Shown here: piece by piece, positions 1 to 5,732 of the stretch
How the letters are laid out: every line of letters begins with the position of its first letter
How positions within the stretch are numbered: the first letter of the stretch is position 1
Origin: Acidimicrobiia bacterium
GTDB lineage: Bacteria; Actinomycetota; Acidimicrobiia; Spongiisociales; UBA5794
Assembly (NCBI GenBank): GCA_030599515.1
Contig: JAUVNV010000105.1
Location: 1-8,450 of the forward strand
Direction: 5' to 3'
DNA length: 8,450 bases
Translations under genes and position numbers: made by a program
Notes under the pieces: generated by a model
Database searches by the model: none
What the model was told of the DNA's origin: nothing
The model's input: the letters and a program-made list of their open reading frames with translations, nothing else

Positions 1-55
1 GCTCAACGCACCACCTCTGCGAGTCTCCTGCACCACAGGATGACGCCGGACGCGG

Positions 56-724
56 TCAATGTGCGTCGCGGCTGACGCGTCGAAAGTGTCCGTAGAGGAA
101 CTGTTGAGTTGCACCAGTCGGGGTGTGGTGCGTCTCGTCCTGAAAACCCGCTAGACCGAAGTCGGCACCGAGTGTCTGGCTGAGCGCATCTGGTCCGTAT
201 CGCTGCACAGGCAGTCCGCTGCACGTTTCTGGTCCGTCGAGTCCGAAAGTCGCGATGATGACGTGGCCTCCGATCGGAACGGCATCGCAGAGACGGGCAA
301 CGTACCGCTGCTGGTCATCGGGATCGGTCAGGAAGTGGAATACGGCGCGGTCGTGCCACACGTCGAACGTGGTGTCGAAACGATGGTGAAGCACGTCCTC
401 CTCGACCCATGTCACGTCGTCCGCTCTGTCGCCGAGTCGCTGGCGTGCATATCCGGTCGCGATGGAGGACAGGTCGAGGACCGTGAGATTCGCGTAGCCC
501 CCGTCGAGGAGGTGGTCCACCAGTCGAGAGGAACCGCCCCCCACATCCACGATTGCCGCATCGGAACCAAGTCCGGTGGCTGCGATGAACGACAACGAGA
601 TCTCCGGGTGCGCCTGATACCACGTCAGCAGTTCAGGCACGCGATCTCGATGGACGGCTTCCCAGTGCTGTTGGCGAGTTGACAACGACGTGACCTCCCG
701 GTCGGATTCCGCCCCACCGTTCAT
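56..724 (-). CDS. Class I SAM-dependent methyltransferase
   Basis: This 222-aa protein is a soluble class I (Rossmann-fold) S-adenosylmethionine methyltransferase. The glycine-rich SAM-binding motif I is VDVGGGSSRLV at about residues 59-69. An acidic residue follows the second strand (LDLS, 83-86), and EEDVL lies at 108-112. The downstream signatures HDRAVFHFL (124-132), GPETCSGLPVQRY (164-176) and HHTPTGATQQF (199-209) recur together in a widespread bacterial methyltransferase group whose substrate I do not know. The N-terminal HWEAVHRDR and WYQAHPEISL stretches also fit that group, so the ATG at 724 is a sensible start and the protein is full length. There is no signal peptide or membrane segment. 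It lies 89 bp downstream of the multicopper oxidase on the same strand and could be cotranscribed with it. A weak TAGGGT hexamer at 767-772 could alternatively give it its own promoter. No good Shine-Dalgarno sequence precedes the ATG. The fold is secure; the substrate is unknown. Confidence 0.9.
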   Translation of the reverse strand: MNGGAESDREVTSLSTRQQHWEAVHRDRVPELLTWYQAHPEISLSFIAATGLGSDAAIVDVGGGSSRLVDHLLDGGYANLTVLDLSSIATGYARQRLGDRADDVTWVEEDVLHHRFDTTFDVWHDRAVFHFLTDPDDQQRYVARLCDAVPIGGHVIIATFGLDGPETCSGLPVQRYGPDALSQTLGADFGLAGFQDETHHTPTGATQQFLYGHFRRVSRDAH

Positions 725-766
725 CCAGCCAGTTCACATCCCCGTCCGGCGAACCCAACAGCCGCA

Positions 767-772
767 ACCCTA
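767..772 (-). promoter_or_regulatory. Possible -10 hexamer for the methyltransferase
   Basis: TAGGGT on the minus strand fits TANNNT and lies 42 bp before the ATG, which would leave a leader of about 36 nt. The same TAGGGTTGC string occurs upstream of the zinc-ribbon gene (6491-6499). No convincing -35 element is visible, so this is a weak call. Read-through from the oxidase is equally plausible. Confidence 0.25.
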
Positions 773-780
773 CCGATAAG

Positions 781-804
781 GACTCGACCCGTGCGGGGCA
801 AGTC
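781..804 (-). terminator. Imperfect hairpin just after the oxidase stop
   Basis: The arms GACT..CCC (781-790) and GGG..AGTC (796-804) pair around a 5-nt loop, with a small internal mismatch. The hairpin begins 9 nt past the oxidase stop codon. No T-run follows on the minus strand, so it could be a processing or attenuation element rather than a true intrinsic terminator. Confidence 0.25.
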
Positions 805-813
805 GTCGAAGGG

Positions 814-2421
814 CTATGCCGTTGCGATGCGGAAGTTGCGCATCATCCCCATGTCTTCGTGTTCGAGAATGTGGCAGTGATAGAGGAAGAGTCCAGGGAA
901 GCCGGTGAACCGGCGGAGTATCCGTACCCGCTCGCCGGGCATCACAAGTACGGTGTCCTTCCAACCTTCGTCAACGTACCCCTCCCGGACGGTCTCCCAG
1001 GCGGCGCGACCGGCGTCGTCGATCGAGCGCTCCAGCACCTGGAACTGTTGGCCGTGCATGTGCATCGGATGAGCGAGTCCCTCTTGCATGCCCCCACCGC
1101 CCATACCTCCCCCCATGCCACCCATGCCGCCGCCGGCGTTGAAGAACTCCCACACCTCGGTGGTGCCGAACCGCACCGTCTCTTCGGGTGAGACCTCTGT
1201 CATCTGGAACGTCCTGCCGTTCAGCGTCCACGATCCCCTCGCCATTGCAAGCACGATCGTCCGTGCCGCGTCCGGGTTGACGGCCGCCTCCACGGAGGAG
1301 AACCCGGGATTGGAGAGGCGGCCGGGCAGCGGATCCGTCGATGCGGCGTCTCGATCCACCGCGAACGAGGCAACGTCGAAGGCGGCCCCATTGGGGATCA
1401 ACGAATCGGGGCCCATCATGCCGCCCATCATCTGCGGGGCTTCGAACGGGAGGCTGACCAGCCTCCGTGTGGTCCCGATCGATTCAGCTTCGAAGTCGAC
1501 CCAGAGATCCACGCGTTCGGCCGGCCCGAGGGTCACATACGGACGCGTTGCCGGAGACTCGAGCAACCCCCCGTCCGTAGCCAGAACGACCAGCGGCGTC
1601 CCGTCATCCCAACCAAGCTTGTAGATGCGGGCGTTCGACCCGTTGAGAATGCGCAGCCGGTACGACCGGGAGGCAACCGGGAACGCAGCATCGGGACGGC
1701 CGTTGACGAGGATCTCGTCACCGAGGAATCCCATCATCTGATCCATCATCCCATTCGGCAGGTAGACGAGGCGGTCGCCGTCGAAGGTCCGATCCTGGAG
1801 GACCATCGGGATCTCGAACTCCCCGCCCGGAAGCGACAACGCATCCTCCTCCTCGTCTCCTACCAGGAGGAGTCCGGCCATCCCTGCGTAGACCTGGGGT
1901 CCCGTCCGGCCGTGAGGATGCGGGTGATACCAGTACGTGCCTGCGCGGTTCACGACGGTGAACTCGTACTCGTAGCGCCCTCCCTCGGGCACGGCGAAAC
2001 GCGGATGCCCGTCCATGTCTTCCGGCACGTCCAGACCGTGCCAATGCACGATCGTCTCGTCGGGGATCTCGTTGTCAAAGACGATTCGCACGCGCTGACC
2101 CTGCCTCAGACGCAGCGTCGGCCCGAGATACGAACCATCAACCGGTTGAACCGCGGCAGCATCTCCAGCAGTGACCTCGGCAACCAGACGCCACACGTCC
2201 GTCTCGATCCCCGGCCGGATCTCAACCCGATCCGAAATCGCCCGCATCGCGATCTCAACGTCGACCGGACCGTCCGCCACAGGAACCGTGGAACTCGTCG
2301 CCAACGACGAAGAAGACTCAACAACTCCCGTCCCTGGAACGCAGGCAGCCACGACAAGCCCGCCGACAGCACTCCCAGACAACATGAGAAAGGCGCGACG
2401 AGAAACATCAGGAGTGGACAC
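814..2421 (-). CDS. Tat-exported, lipid-anchored multicopper oxidase
   Basis: This 535-aa protein is a three-cupredoxin-domain multicopper oxidase of the CueO/laccase type. Such enzymes couple oxidation of Cu(I), Mn(II), phenols or similar donors to reduction of O2 to water. All four copper motifs are intact: HWHG (His126, His128), WYHPHPHG (His166, His168), HPMHMHG (His451, His454, His456) and HCHILEHEDMGM (His515, Cys516, His517, His521, axial Met526). The N-terminus carries a twin-arginine motif (SRRAFLML, 7-14) and then a lipobox-like LVVAAC ending at Cys27. This suggests export folded, copper-loaded and lipid-anchored outside the membrane. Methionine clusters occur at 225-230 and 331-336, and a Gly/Met stretch at 430-445 lies just before the third copper motif, as in oxidases active on cuprous ion. 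The GTG start at 2421 keeps the whole Tat signal and sits 6 nt after a TATGGT hexamer. The substrate cannot be read from sequence. Copper tolerance is the best guess, with Mn or phenol oxidation as alternatives. Confidence 0.97.
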   Translation of the reverse strand: MSTPDVSRRAFLMLSGSAVGGLVVAACVPGTGVVESSSSLATSSTVPVADGPVDVEIAMRAISDRVEIRPGIETDVWRLVAEVTAGDAAAVQPVDGSYLGPTLRLRQGQRVRIVFDNEIPDETIVHWHGLDVPEDMDGHPRFAVPEGGRYEYEFTVVNRAGTYWYHPHPHGRTGPQVYAGMAGLLLVGDEEEDALSLPGGEFEIPMVLQDRTFDGDRLVYLPNGMMDQMMGFLGDEILVNGRPDAAFPVASRSYRLRILNGSNARIYKLGWDDGTPLVVLATDGGLLESPATRPYVTLGPAERVDLWVDFEAESIGTTRRLVSLPFEAPQMMGGMMGPDSLIPNGAAFDVASFAVDRDAASTDPLPGRLSNPGFSSVEAAVNPDAARTIVLAMARGSWTLNGRTFQMTEVSPEETVRFGTTEVWEFFNAGGGMGGMGGGMGGGGMQEGLAHPMHMHGQQFQVLERSIDDAGRAAWETVREGYVDEGWKDTVLVMPGERVRILRRFTGFPGLFLYHCHILEHEDMGMMRNFRIATA

Positions 2422-2427
2422 GCCTCA

Positions 2428-2433
2428 ACCATA
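2428..2433 (-). promoter_or_regulatory. -10 hexamer TATGGT for the multicopper oxidase, leaderless type
   Basis: TATGGT on the minus strand ends exactly 6 nt before the GTG start. This spacing would place the first transcribed base at or next to the start codon. The intervening TGAGGC has a GAGG core only 1 nt from the GTG, too close for a normal Shine-Dalgarno interaction. No clear -35 box is visible. Confidence 0.5.
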
Positions 2434-2486
2434 GGCCCGGACCGGCGAGAAGCGGGATCGAATCGGCACTCCAAGGGGAAGGGGCT

Positions 2487-2512
2487 GCAGTCCTCCCAGG
2501 CGGGCAGGCTGC
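2487..2512. repeat. Imperfect inverted repeat in the oxidase/NTPase divergent region
   Basis: GCAG, CCT and CCC on the left pair with GGG, AGG and CTGC on the right, with single-base bulges and a loop of about 4 nt. It lies between the two divergent genes and could be an operator or a chance GC-rich dyad. It does not match the CsoR or CueR operator patterns I know. The rest of 2422-2591 shows only the two putative -10 hexamers. Confidence 0.2.
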
Positions 2513-2578
2513 GGGTGCTTCGACGAATCAGCCAACCGCCGTATGAGTGCCGACACGGGTGAGGATCTGTGCGGGCTG

Positions 2579-2584
2579 TAGGCT
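2579..2584 (+). promoter_or_regulatory. -10 hexamer TAGGCT for the AAA_28-like NTPase
   Basis: TAGGCT is followed after 7 nt (GCCCCCG) by the GTG at 2592. The leader contains no Shine-Dalgarno sequence, so if this start is right the message would be leaderless or nearly so. A -35 box is not evident. Confidence 0.4.
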
Positions 2585-2591
2585 GCCCCCG

Positions 2592-3125
2592 GTGCAGCGG
2601 TTCATAGTCACCGGCGCTCCCGGAACAGGGAAGACGGCGCTCGTCACCGCTTTGGCGCATGTGGGCGAGACCTTTGGTGAGCCCGCACGGGAACTGATCG
2701 CCGAACACGCTGTGGCGACCGGAGAGCGATCACTCGACAACGTACCGGAGTTGTTCGTTGAGCGACTCATCCAGAGGTCGATCGACAAGTACGACAGTGC
2801 GCCTGCCTCTGGCACCGTCATCTACGATCGAGGGTTGCCCGACTGCATTGCCTATGCACAGGGGTTCGAGGTCGACTCAGCAGCGGCACTCGTGGCGGCG
2901 CAGGCTCGAAGGTATGCCGATCCGGTGTTCATCGCGCCGCCGTGGGAGGCAATCTACACGGTGGATGAATTGAGGCGGATGACCTTCGCCATGGTCGAGG
3001 CATTCCATGACGATCTCGTCGAAGCCTATGAAACGCTCGGCTACGACCTGGTTGAGTTACCAAAGTCGACAGTTGCCGACCGTGTCGCGTTCATCGAGAG
3101 CTGCCTGGATCACTCCGGCCCATAG
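2592..3125 (+). CDS. Small P-loop NTPase, AAA_28/NadR-like
   Basis: This cytoplasmic nucleoside-triphosphate-binding protein has 177 aa from the GTG at 2592. The Walker A motif GAPGTGKT is at residues 8-15, straight after a first strand RFIVT. A second acidic motif VIYDRGLPD (76-84) corresponds to the DRG(L)xD segment of AAA_28 (PF13521) proteins. The later run with FIAPPWEAIYTVDE (113-126) and GYDLVELP (150-157) matches the usual PPWE.IY..DE and GY.L.E.P pattern. These proteins resemble the ribosylnicotinamide-kinase domain of NadR, but most members have no assigned substrate, so kinase activity is an inference. The frame stays open upstream to a GTG at 2547. The extra residues are Cys/Arg-rich and unlike the family, which normally begins one strand before the P-loop, and 2592 follows a TAGGCT hexamer. 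The gene is divergent from the oxidase across 170 bp. No toxin or defence partner is seen beside it. Confidence 0.87.
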   Translation: MQRFIVTGAPGTGKTALVTALAHVGETFGEPARELIAEHAVATGERSLDNVPELFVERLIQRSIDKYDSAPASGTVIYDRGLPDCIAYAQGFEVDSAAALVAAQARRYADPVFIAPPWEAIYTVDELRRMTFAMVEAFHDDLVEAYETLGYDLVELPKSTVADRVAFIESCLDHSGP

Positions 3126-3191
3126 TCAGCGAGGAGAACCTCGAAAGGCAAGAGTACGCGGATCATGCGCCCTCGGCTTGGAGATCCGCTT

Positions 3192-3232
3192 GCGCGGGCA
3201 CGGTTTCGGGGTGTAGCGTCCGTGCCCGGCGC
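3192..3232 (+). terminator. GC-rich hairpin downstream of the NTPase gene
   Basis: GGGCACGG (3196-3203) pairs perfectly with CCGTGCCC (3220-3227) around a 16-nt loop. The stem extends by GCGC (3192-3195) to GCGC (3229-3232) past one bulged G, giving 12 bp in all. It lies 66 nt after the NTPase stop. No T-tract follows, so it may be a terminator of the U-less kind common in high-GC bacteria, or a structured RNA element. The loop holds TAGCGT, which could by chance look like a -10 box. Confidence 0.4.
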
Positions 3233-3389
3233 ACCCGTAGGCCGCAACTCCAGCGAGACCACAACTCTCGCCGTTGCCAAGTCAGCGGGTGCGCCTCTCT
3301 TCGAATGCAGATCGGTCGGTGGAGTACTCACGGCGCAGATCGTCACGCTCCGCGGCGCCGCACGAGGCGGCTCTGGGACTCCGCCGTAG

Positions 3390-3395
3390 TACCCT
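3390..3395 (+). promoter_or_regulatory. -10 hexamer TACCCT for the DUF4337-like gene
   Basis: TACCCT ends exactly 6 nt (CTCACC) before the ATG at 3402. There is no Shine-Dalgarno sequence in the interval, so the arrangement fits a leaderless message. No clear -35 hexamer is seen at 16-18 nt upstream. Confidence 0.5.
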
Positions 3396-3401
3396 CTCAC
3401 C

Positions 3402-3947
3402 ATGACCGGGTACGGGGAATCGGCAGAAATCGCTGCAGATCTAGATCTGGAGGAAGCCACCGAACCCGTTCCCACCTGGTATCGGGGGGTCGCCCTGACG
3501 ATCCTCGTGCTCTCCATCCTCACGGCCATCTCAGCACTCCTTGCCGGCTTGGCGGCTCATGACACGCTTCTCCAACGAACCGAGGAGATAGTCGACGTAG
3601 CGATCGCGGAGGACGACCAGCTGACAGTCGAACTCCTGCGTACCAAGCACGACCTCCAAACGGCTCTTAGCCAGGAAGTGAGCGAGGAGGAACTCGAAAG
3701 GATCACATCGATCGAGACTGAAACGACACAGTTTGCGGATGAAGCCGATGCCGAAGGTGCTTCCGCACTGACCTCGGCGGCTCACCACCTGCTGTTCTCA
3801 CTCGCAGCCACGATCGCCGCTGTTGCGATTGCGGTGACGGGATTGGCACCGATCGTGCACCAACGCTGGCTCTGGGCAGTTGGTGTCCTGGTCGGTGTCG
3901 TTGCGGCTGGATTCCTGACATACGGTGTGATTGGACTCGTTGCGTAG
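3402..3947 (+). CDS. Three-helix membrane protein, DUF4337-like
   Basis: This 181-aa protein is predicted to lie in the cytoplasmic membrane. A short acidic N-terminus (1-24) precedes a first hydrophobic helix at about 29-51. A charged, helical, Glu/Gln/Thr-rich segment follows at 54-125. Two closely spaced hydrophobic helices at 129-152 and 155-180 are joined by a short HQRWLW turn. One N-terminal helix, a coiled-coil-like middle and a C-terminal hairpin with an RWLW-type turn resemble DUF4337 proteins, whose function is unknown. The family match is from architecture and the turn motif only, so it is tentative. The ATG at 3402 is favoured because it lies 6 nt after TACCCT and the sequence becomes protein-like there. 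The gene stands alone on the plus strand, 276 bp after the NTPase and 166 bp before the SGNH hydrolase. No catalytic motif is visible. Confidence 0.8.
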   Translation: MTGYGESAEIAADLDLEEATEPVPTWYRGVALTILVLSILTAISALLAGLAAHDTLLQRTEEIVDVAIAEDDQLTVELLRTKHDLQTALSQEVSEEELERITSIETETTQFADEADAEGASALTSAAHHLLFSLAATIAAVAIAVTGLAPIVHQRWLWAVGVLVGVVAAGFLTYGVIGLVA

Positions 3948-3980
3948 ATTCTTCTGCGTCCTGGTGGCAATCGCACCGCC

Positions 3981-3999
3981 GTCAGGGTTCGCACCTGAC
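3981..3999 (+). terminator. Perfect 6-bp hairpin after the DUF4337-like gene
   Basis: GTCAGG (3981-3986) and CCTGAC (3994-3999) form a perfect stem around the 7-nt loop GTTCGCA, beginning 34 nt after the stop codon. No T-run follows. It may help end or stabilise the message. The loop recalls a tRNA T-arm, but no other tRNA arm surrounds it. Confidence 0.3.
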
Positions 4000-4101
4000 C
4001 TTCCTGGGATCCTGATAGCCGTCACGACTGGTTTCGCGGTCTCCACACATCGCCGTACGGGATATCGACTGCCCACCGATCGAAAGCAGGACGGTCGGCG
4101 G

Positions 4102-4107
4102 TACTCT
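4102..4107 (+). promoter_or_regulatory. -10 hexamer TACTCT for the SGNH hydrolase
   Basis: TACTCT ends exactly 6 nt (GTGCCC) before the ATG at 4114, the same spacing as at the oxidase, DUF4337-like and MFS genes. No Shine-Dalgarno sequence is present. No good -35 box was found. Confidence 0.5.
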
Positions 4108-4113
4108 GTGCCC

Positions 4114-4893
4114 ATGGCACACACCCTCTGGAGAATGGCGAAGCGGCCGCTGGCCGTCGGAGGGATGCTCACCGCGCAAATGGTCCAAACCATCCAACGC
4201 CCCGACCTCGAGAGCTTCACCGACCAGGATCCCTCCGGCGTCTTCGGAGACGCCTCCCAGCCCCTGCTCCGCATGGTCGTCCTCGGTGACAGCACGGTGA
4301 CTGCGCCCGGGGTGGAACCCCTCGACGCCTGTTGGGCGCGACGAACGGCCCTCTTCTTCTCGAACCGCTACCGGGTTGAGCTCATCTCCGTCGCCGTCGG
4401 AGGATCGAAGGTCGCAGACGTGCACAACGAACAGAGACACCGGGCGATCGTGACAGGCGGTGACATCGCCATCGTGTGCGTCGGGGGCAACGACGCTCTT
4501 CGAGCAACGCCGATCAACCGATTCGAGGCCACCTACGACGAGATGCTCCGATCCCTCGTCACCGCGTTCCCCGCCGTCGCGGTGTGCGGGGTCGGCGACC
4601 TCGGCACGATCCCTCGTCTCCCCGCGATGGCCAAGGGCATCGCCCGGGTTCGCGCTCGCGCCGTCGACCACGCCATCGGCCGGGTCGCCCATCGACATGA
4701 CGTTCCGAAATCCAGAGCATGGGGCCCCGAGTTCGAGCCATTCGAAACCGACCCAGCCATCTGGTCTGGAGATCTCTTCCACGCATCCGCCGAGGGGCAC
4801 GCGATGTATGCGGATGCTGCCATTCCCCTCGTCGAGGAAGCGCTCAGACGGTCGAGCTCCGCTCTGTCAGGAAGTGGCGAATCATCGCCGTGA
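4114..4893 (+). CDS. SGNH/GDSL-family hydrolase
   Basis: This 259-aa protein is a predicted serine esterase, lipase or acyl hydrolase of the SGNH superfamily. Block I is VVLGDST at residues 55-61, with Ser60 as nucleophile. The block II glycine lies in AVGGSK (94-99). Block III is VGGND (123-127), with Asn126 in the oxyanion hole. Block V is DLFHAS (220-225), with Asp220 and His223 completing the triad. All key residues are present. About 50 residues precede the first core strand and include a mildly hydrophobic stretch near 12-26, too weak to call a signal peptide, so the location is uncertain. The frame is open further upstream to 3931, overlapping the preceding gene. The ATG at 4114 is preferred because it follows a TACTCT hexamer by 6 nt and gives a normal family length. 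The 3' end overlaps convergent udk by 50 bp. The substrate is unknown. Confidence 0.92.
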   Translation: MAHTLWRMAKRPLAVGGMLTAQMVQTIQRPDLESFTDQDPSGVFGDASQPLLRMVVLGDSTVTAPGVEPLDACWARRTALFFSNRYRVELISVAVGGSKVADVHNEQRHRAIVTGGDIAIVCVGGNDALRATPINRFEATYDEMLRSLVTAFPAVAVCGVGDLGTIPRLPAMAKGIARVRARAVDHAIGRVAHRHDVPKSRAWGPEFEPFETDPAIWSGDLFHASAEGHAMYADAAIPLVEEALRRSSSALSGSGESSP

Positions 4894-5536
4894 CGGTGCC
4901 GACCACACCCGGGTTGTACCCCTCCGGGACGATGATGTCGGCGTAGCGCTTCGACGGTTCGACGAACTGGAGATGCATCGGCCGCACGGTCGCTTCGTAC
5001 TGCTCGAGCACCGCGTCGACGGTTCTCCCCCGCTCGACGATGTCGCGCTGAAGCCGACGCATCAACCGGAGATCGGCATCTGTATCGACGTAGATGCGAA
5101 GATCCATCTGCTCTCGAATCTCCGGCTCGGCCAATACGAGGATCCCCTCCACGAGCACCACCGGCTGAGGCTCGACGTGCACCGTCTCCGGTGCTCGCGT
5201 GTGGGCGGAGAAGTCGTACACGGGACGCTCGATGGCCCGACCCGAGCGGAGCGCGCGAATGTGTTCGACCAATAGCTCGTTCTCCAGGGAGTCCGGATGG
5301 TCATAGTTGATCTTCGTGCGCTCCTCGTAGGAGAGATGCGCCTGCCGCCGGTAGTAGGCGTCGTGCGGGAGTCGGGCAACAACCTCCGGGCCCACGATGT
5401 CAACGACGCTCTGGGCGATCGTCGTCTTCCCGGAACCTGAGCCGCCGGCGATCGCGATGATCAAGGGATGCTCGTGGTCCTCGCCGTGCGGCCAGGCTGC
5501 GGCGTGGCCGAAGTGGGTTTCGAGGTCGAACGCCAT
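4844..5536 (-). CDS. udk: Uridine kinase
   Basis: Uridine kinase (EC 2.7.1.48) phosphorylates uridine and cytidine to UMP and CMP in cytoplasmic pyrimidine salvage. The 230-aa product shows the full set of family motifs in order: Walker A GGSGSGKT (31-38), HDAYY (58-62) with the likely catalytic Asp59, NYDHPDS (77-83), PVYDFSAHTR (105-114), VLVEGILVL (127-135), DLRIYVDTDADLRLMRR (145-161), the Arg-rich lid RDIVERGRT (164-172), and RPMHLQFVEPSKRYADIIVP (185-204). Length is close to that of typical bacterial Udk, with a roughly 20-residue N-terminal extension. The frame is open upstream to 5713, but that stretch is Arg-rich and not conserved-looking. The ATG at 5536 follows a TAGGAT hexamer by 8 nt. 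The zinc-ribbon gene ends 196 bp upstream on the same strand, so udk probably has its own promoter. Its last codons overlap those of the SGNH hydrolase in antisense. Confidence 0.97.
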   Translation of the reverse strand: MAFDLETHFGHAAAWPHGEDHEHPLIIAIAGGSGSGKTTIAQSVVDIVGPEVVARLPHDAYYRRQAHLSYEERTKINYDHPDSLENELLVEHIRALRSGRAIERPVYDFSAHTRAPETVHVEPQPVVLVEGILVLAEPEIREQMDLRIYVDTDADLRLMRRLQRDIVERGRTVDAVLEQYEATVRPMHLQFVEPSKRYADIIVPEGYNPGVVGTVTAMIRHFLTERSSTV

Positions 5537-5544
5537 GGACCTCA

Positions 5545-5550
5545 ATCCTA
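5545..5550 (-). promoter_or_regulatory. -10 hexamer TAGGAT for udk
   Basis: TAGGAT on the minus strand is followed by TGAGGTCC and then the ATG at 5536. The leader would be 0-2 nt. GAGG is only 3 nt from the ATG, closer than a normal Shine-Dalgarno spacing. A recognisable -35 box is lacking. Confidence 0.45.
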
Positions 5551-5732
5551 GGACCCGGGGCCGGGATGCTCCACTCGGCTTGTCCAATCCGACGCGATCA
5601 CGCGAGAGACGGTGTGCAGCGCCCATCGCTGTGCGGGATTGCCCAGCCTTGATGCCCATTCGAGGGCGTCCTGCGACCGGGTCGGTGTGCGGGTTAGCCC
5701 TGCCGAGCGGCACGGCGGTTCGCGACCGGGTT

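Larger units (their letters stand above)
3126..3401. other. Intergenic region, 276 bp, no convincing gene
   Basis: Between the NTPase stop and the membrane-protein start I see one strong hairpin (3192-3232) and a -10 hexamer (3390-3395). An open frame on the plus strand (3165-3389, 74 codons) lacks a ribosome-binding site and gives a Ala/Gly/Arg-rich product of no known family. I do not call it a gene. Confidence 0.5.

Noticed and set aside
1..55. Search for a gene downstream of the methyltransferase at the left edge
   Set aside because: 55 bp hold no supported start, RNA or terminator; only a 4-bp CCTG/CAGG dyad is seen.
1088..1624. Long plus-strand open frame (178 codons) with a Pro/Met-rich start, antisense to the oxidase
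   Set aside because: It is the complement of the Gly/Met repeat and a clearly real, fully motif-bearing oxidase gene. It has no ribosome site and no family features.
1912..2562. Plus-strand open frame of 216 codons across the oxidase 5' end
   Set aside because: Arg/His-rich product in antisense to the oxidase signal and domain 1. This is typical of high-GC shadow frames.
3110..3529. Minus-strand open frame of 139 codons across the NTPase/DUF4337-like intergenic region
   Set aside because: It overlaps two better genes, is rich in Arg, Ala, Ser and Pro, and shows no start signal.
3981..3999. Possible tRNA T-arm (GTTCGCA loop)
   Set aside because: The stem is 6 bp with a 7-nt loop shifted from T-arm geometry, and no acceptor, D or anticodon arm is present nearby.
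3316..4185. Local similarity between 3316-3344 and 4157-4185 (about 22 of 29 bases), giving GGxLTAQxV-like readings in both
   Set aside because: The match does not extend on either side and lies in GC-rich DNA, so a duplicated element is not supported. A genome-wide BLASTN of 3126-3401 would settle it.
3982..4800. Minus-strand open frame of 272 codons antisense to the SGNH hydrolase
   Set aside because: The plus strand carries an intact SGNH motif set. The antisense product has no coherent domain.
5537..5713. Upstream extension of udk by 59 codons
   Set aside because: The extension is Arg-rich, unlike Udk proteins, and spans the TAGGAT promoter hexamer just before the ATG at 5536.
5673..5731. 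Direct repeat GCGACCGGGT (5673-5682 and 5722-5731)
   Set aside because: Only 10 bp long, and its core GACCGGGT recurs elsewhere in the window, as expected in GC-rich DNA.
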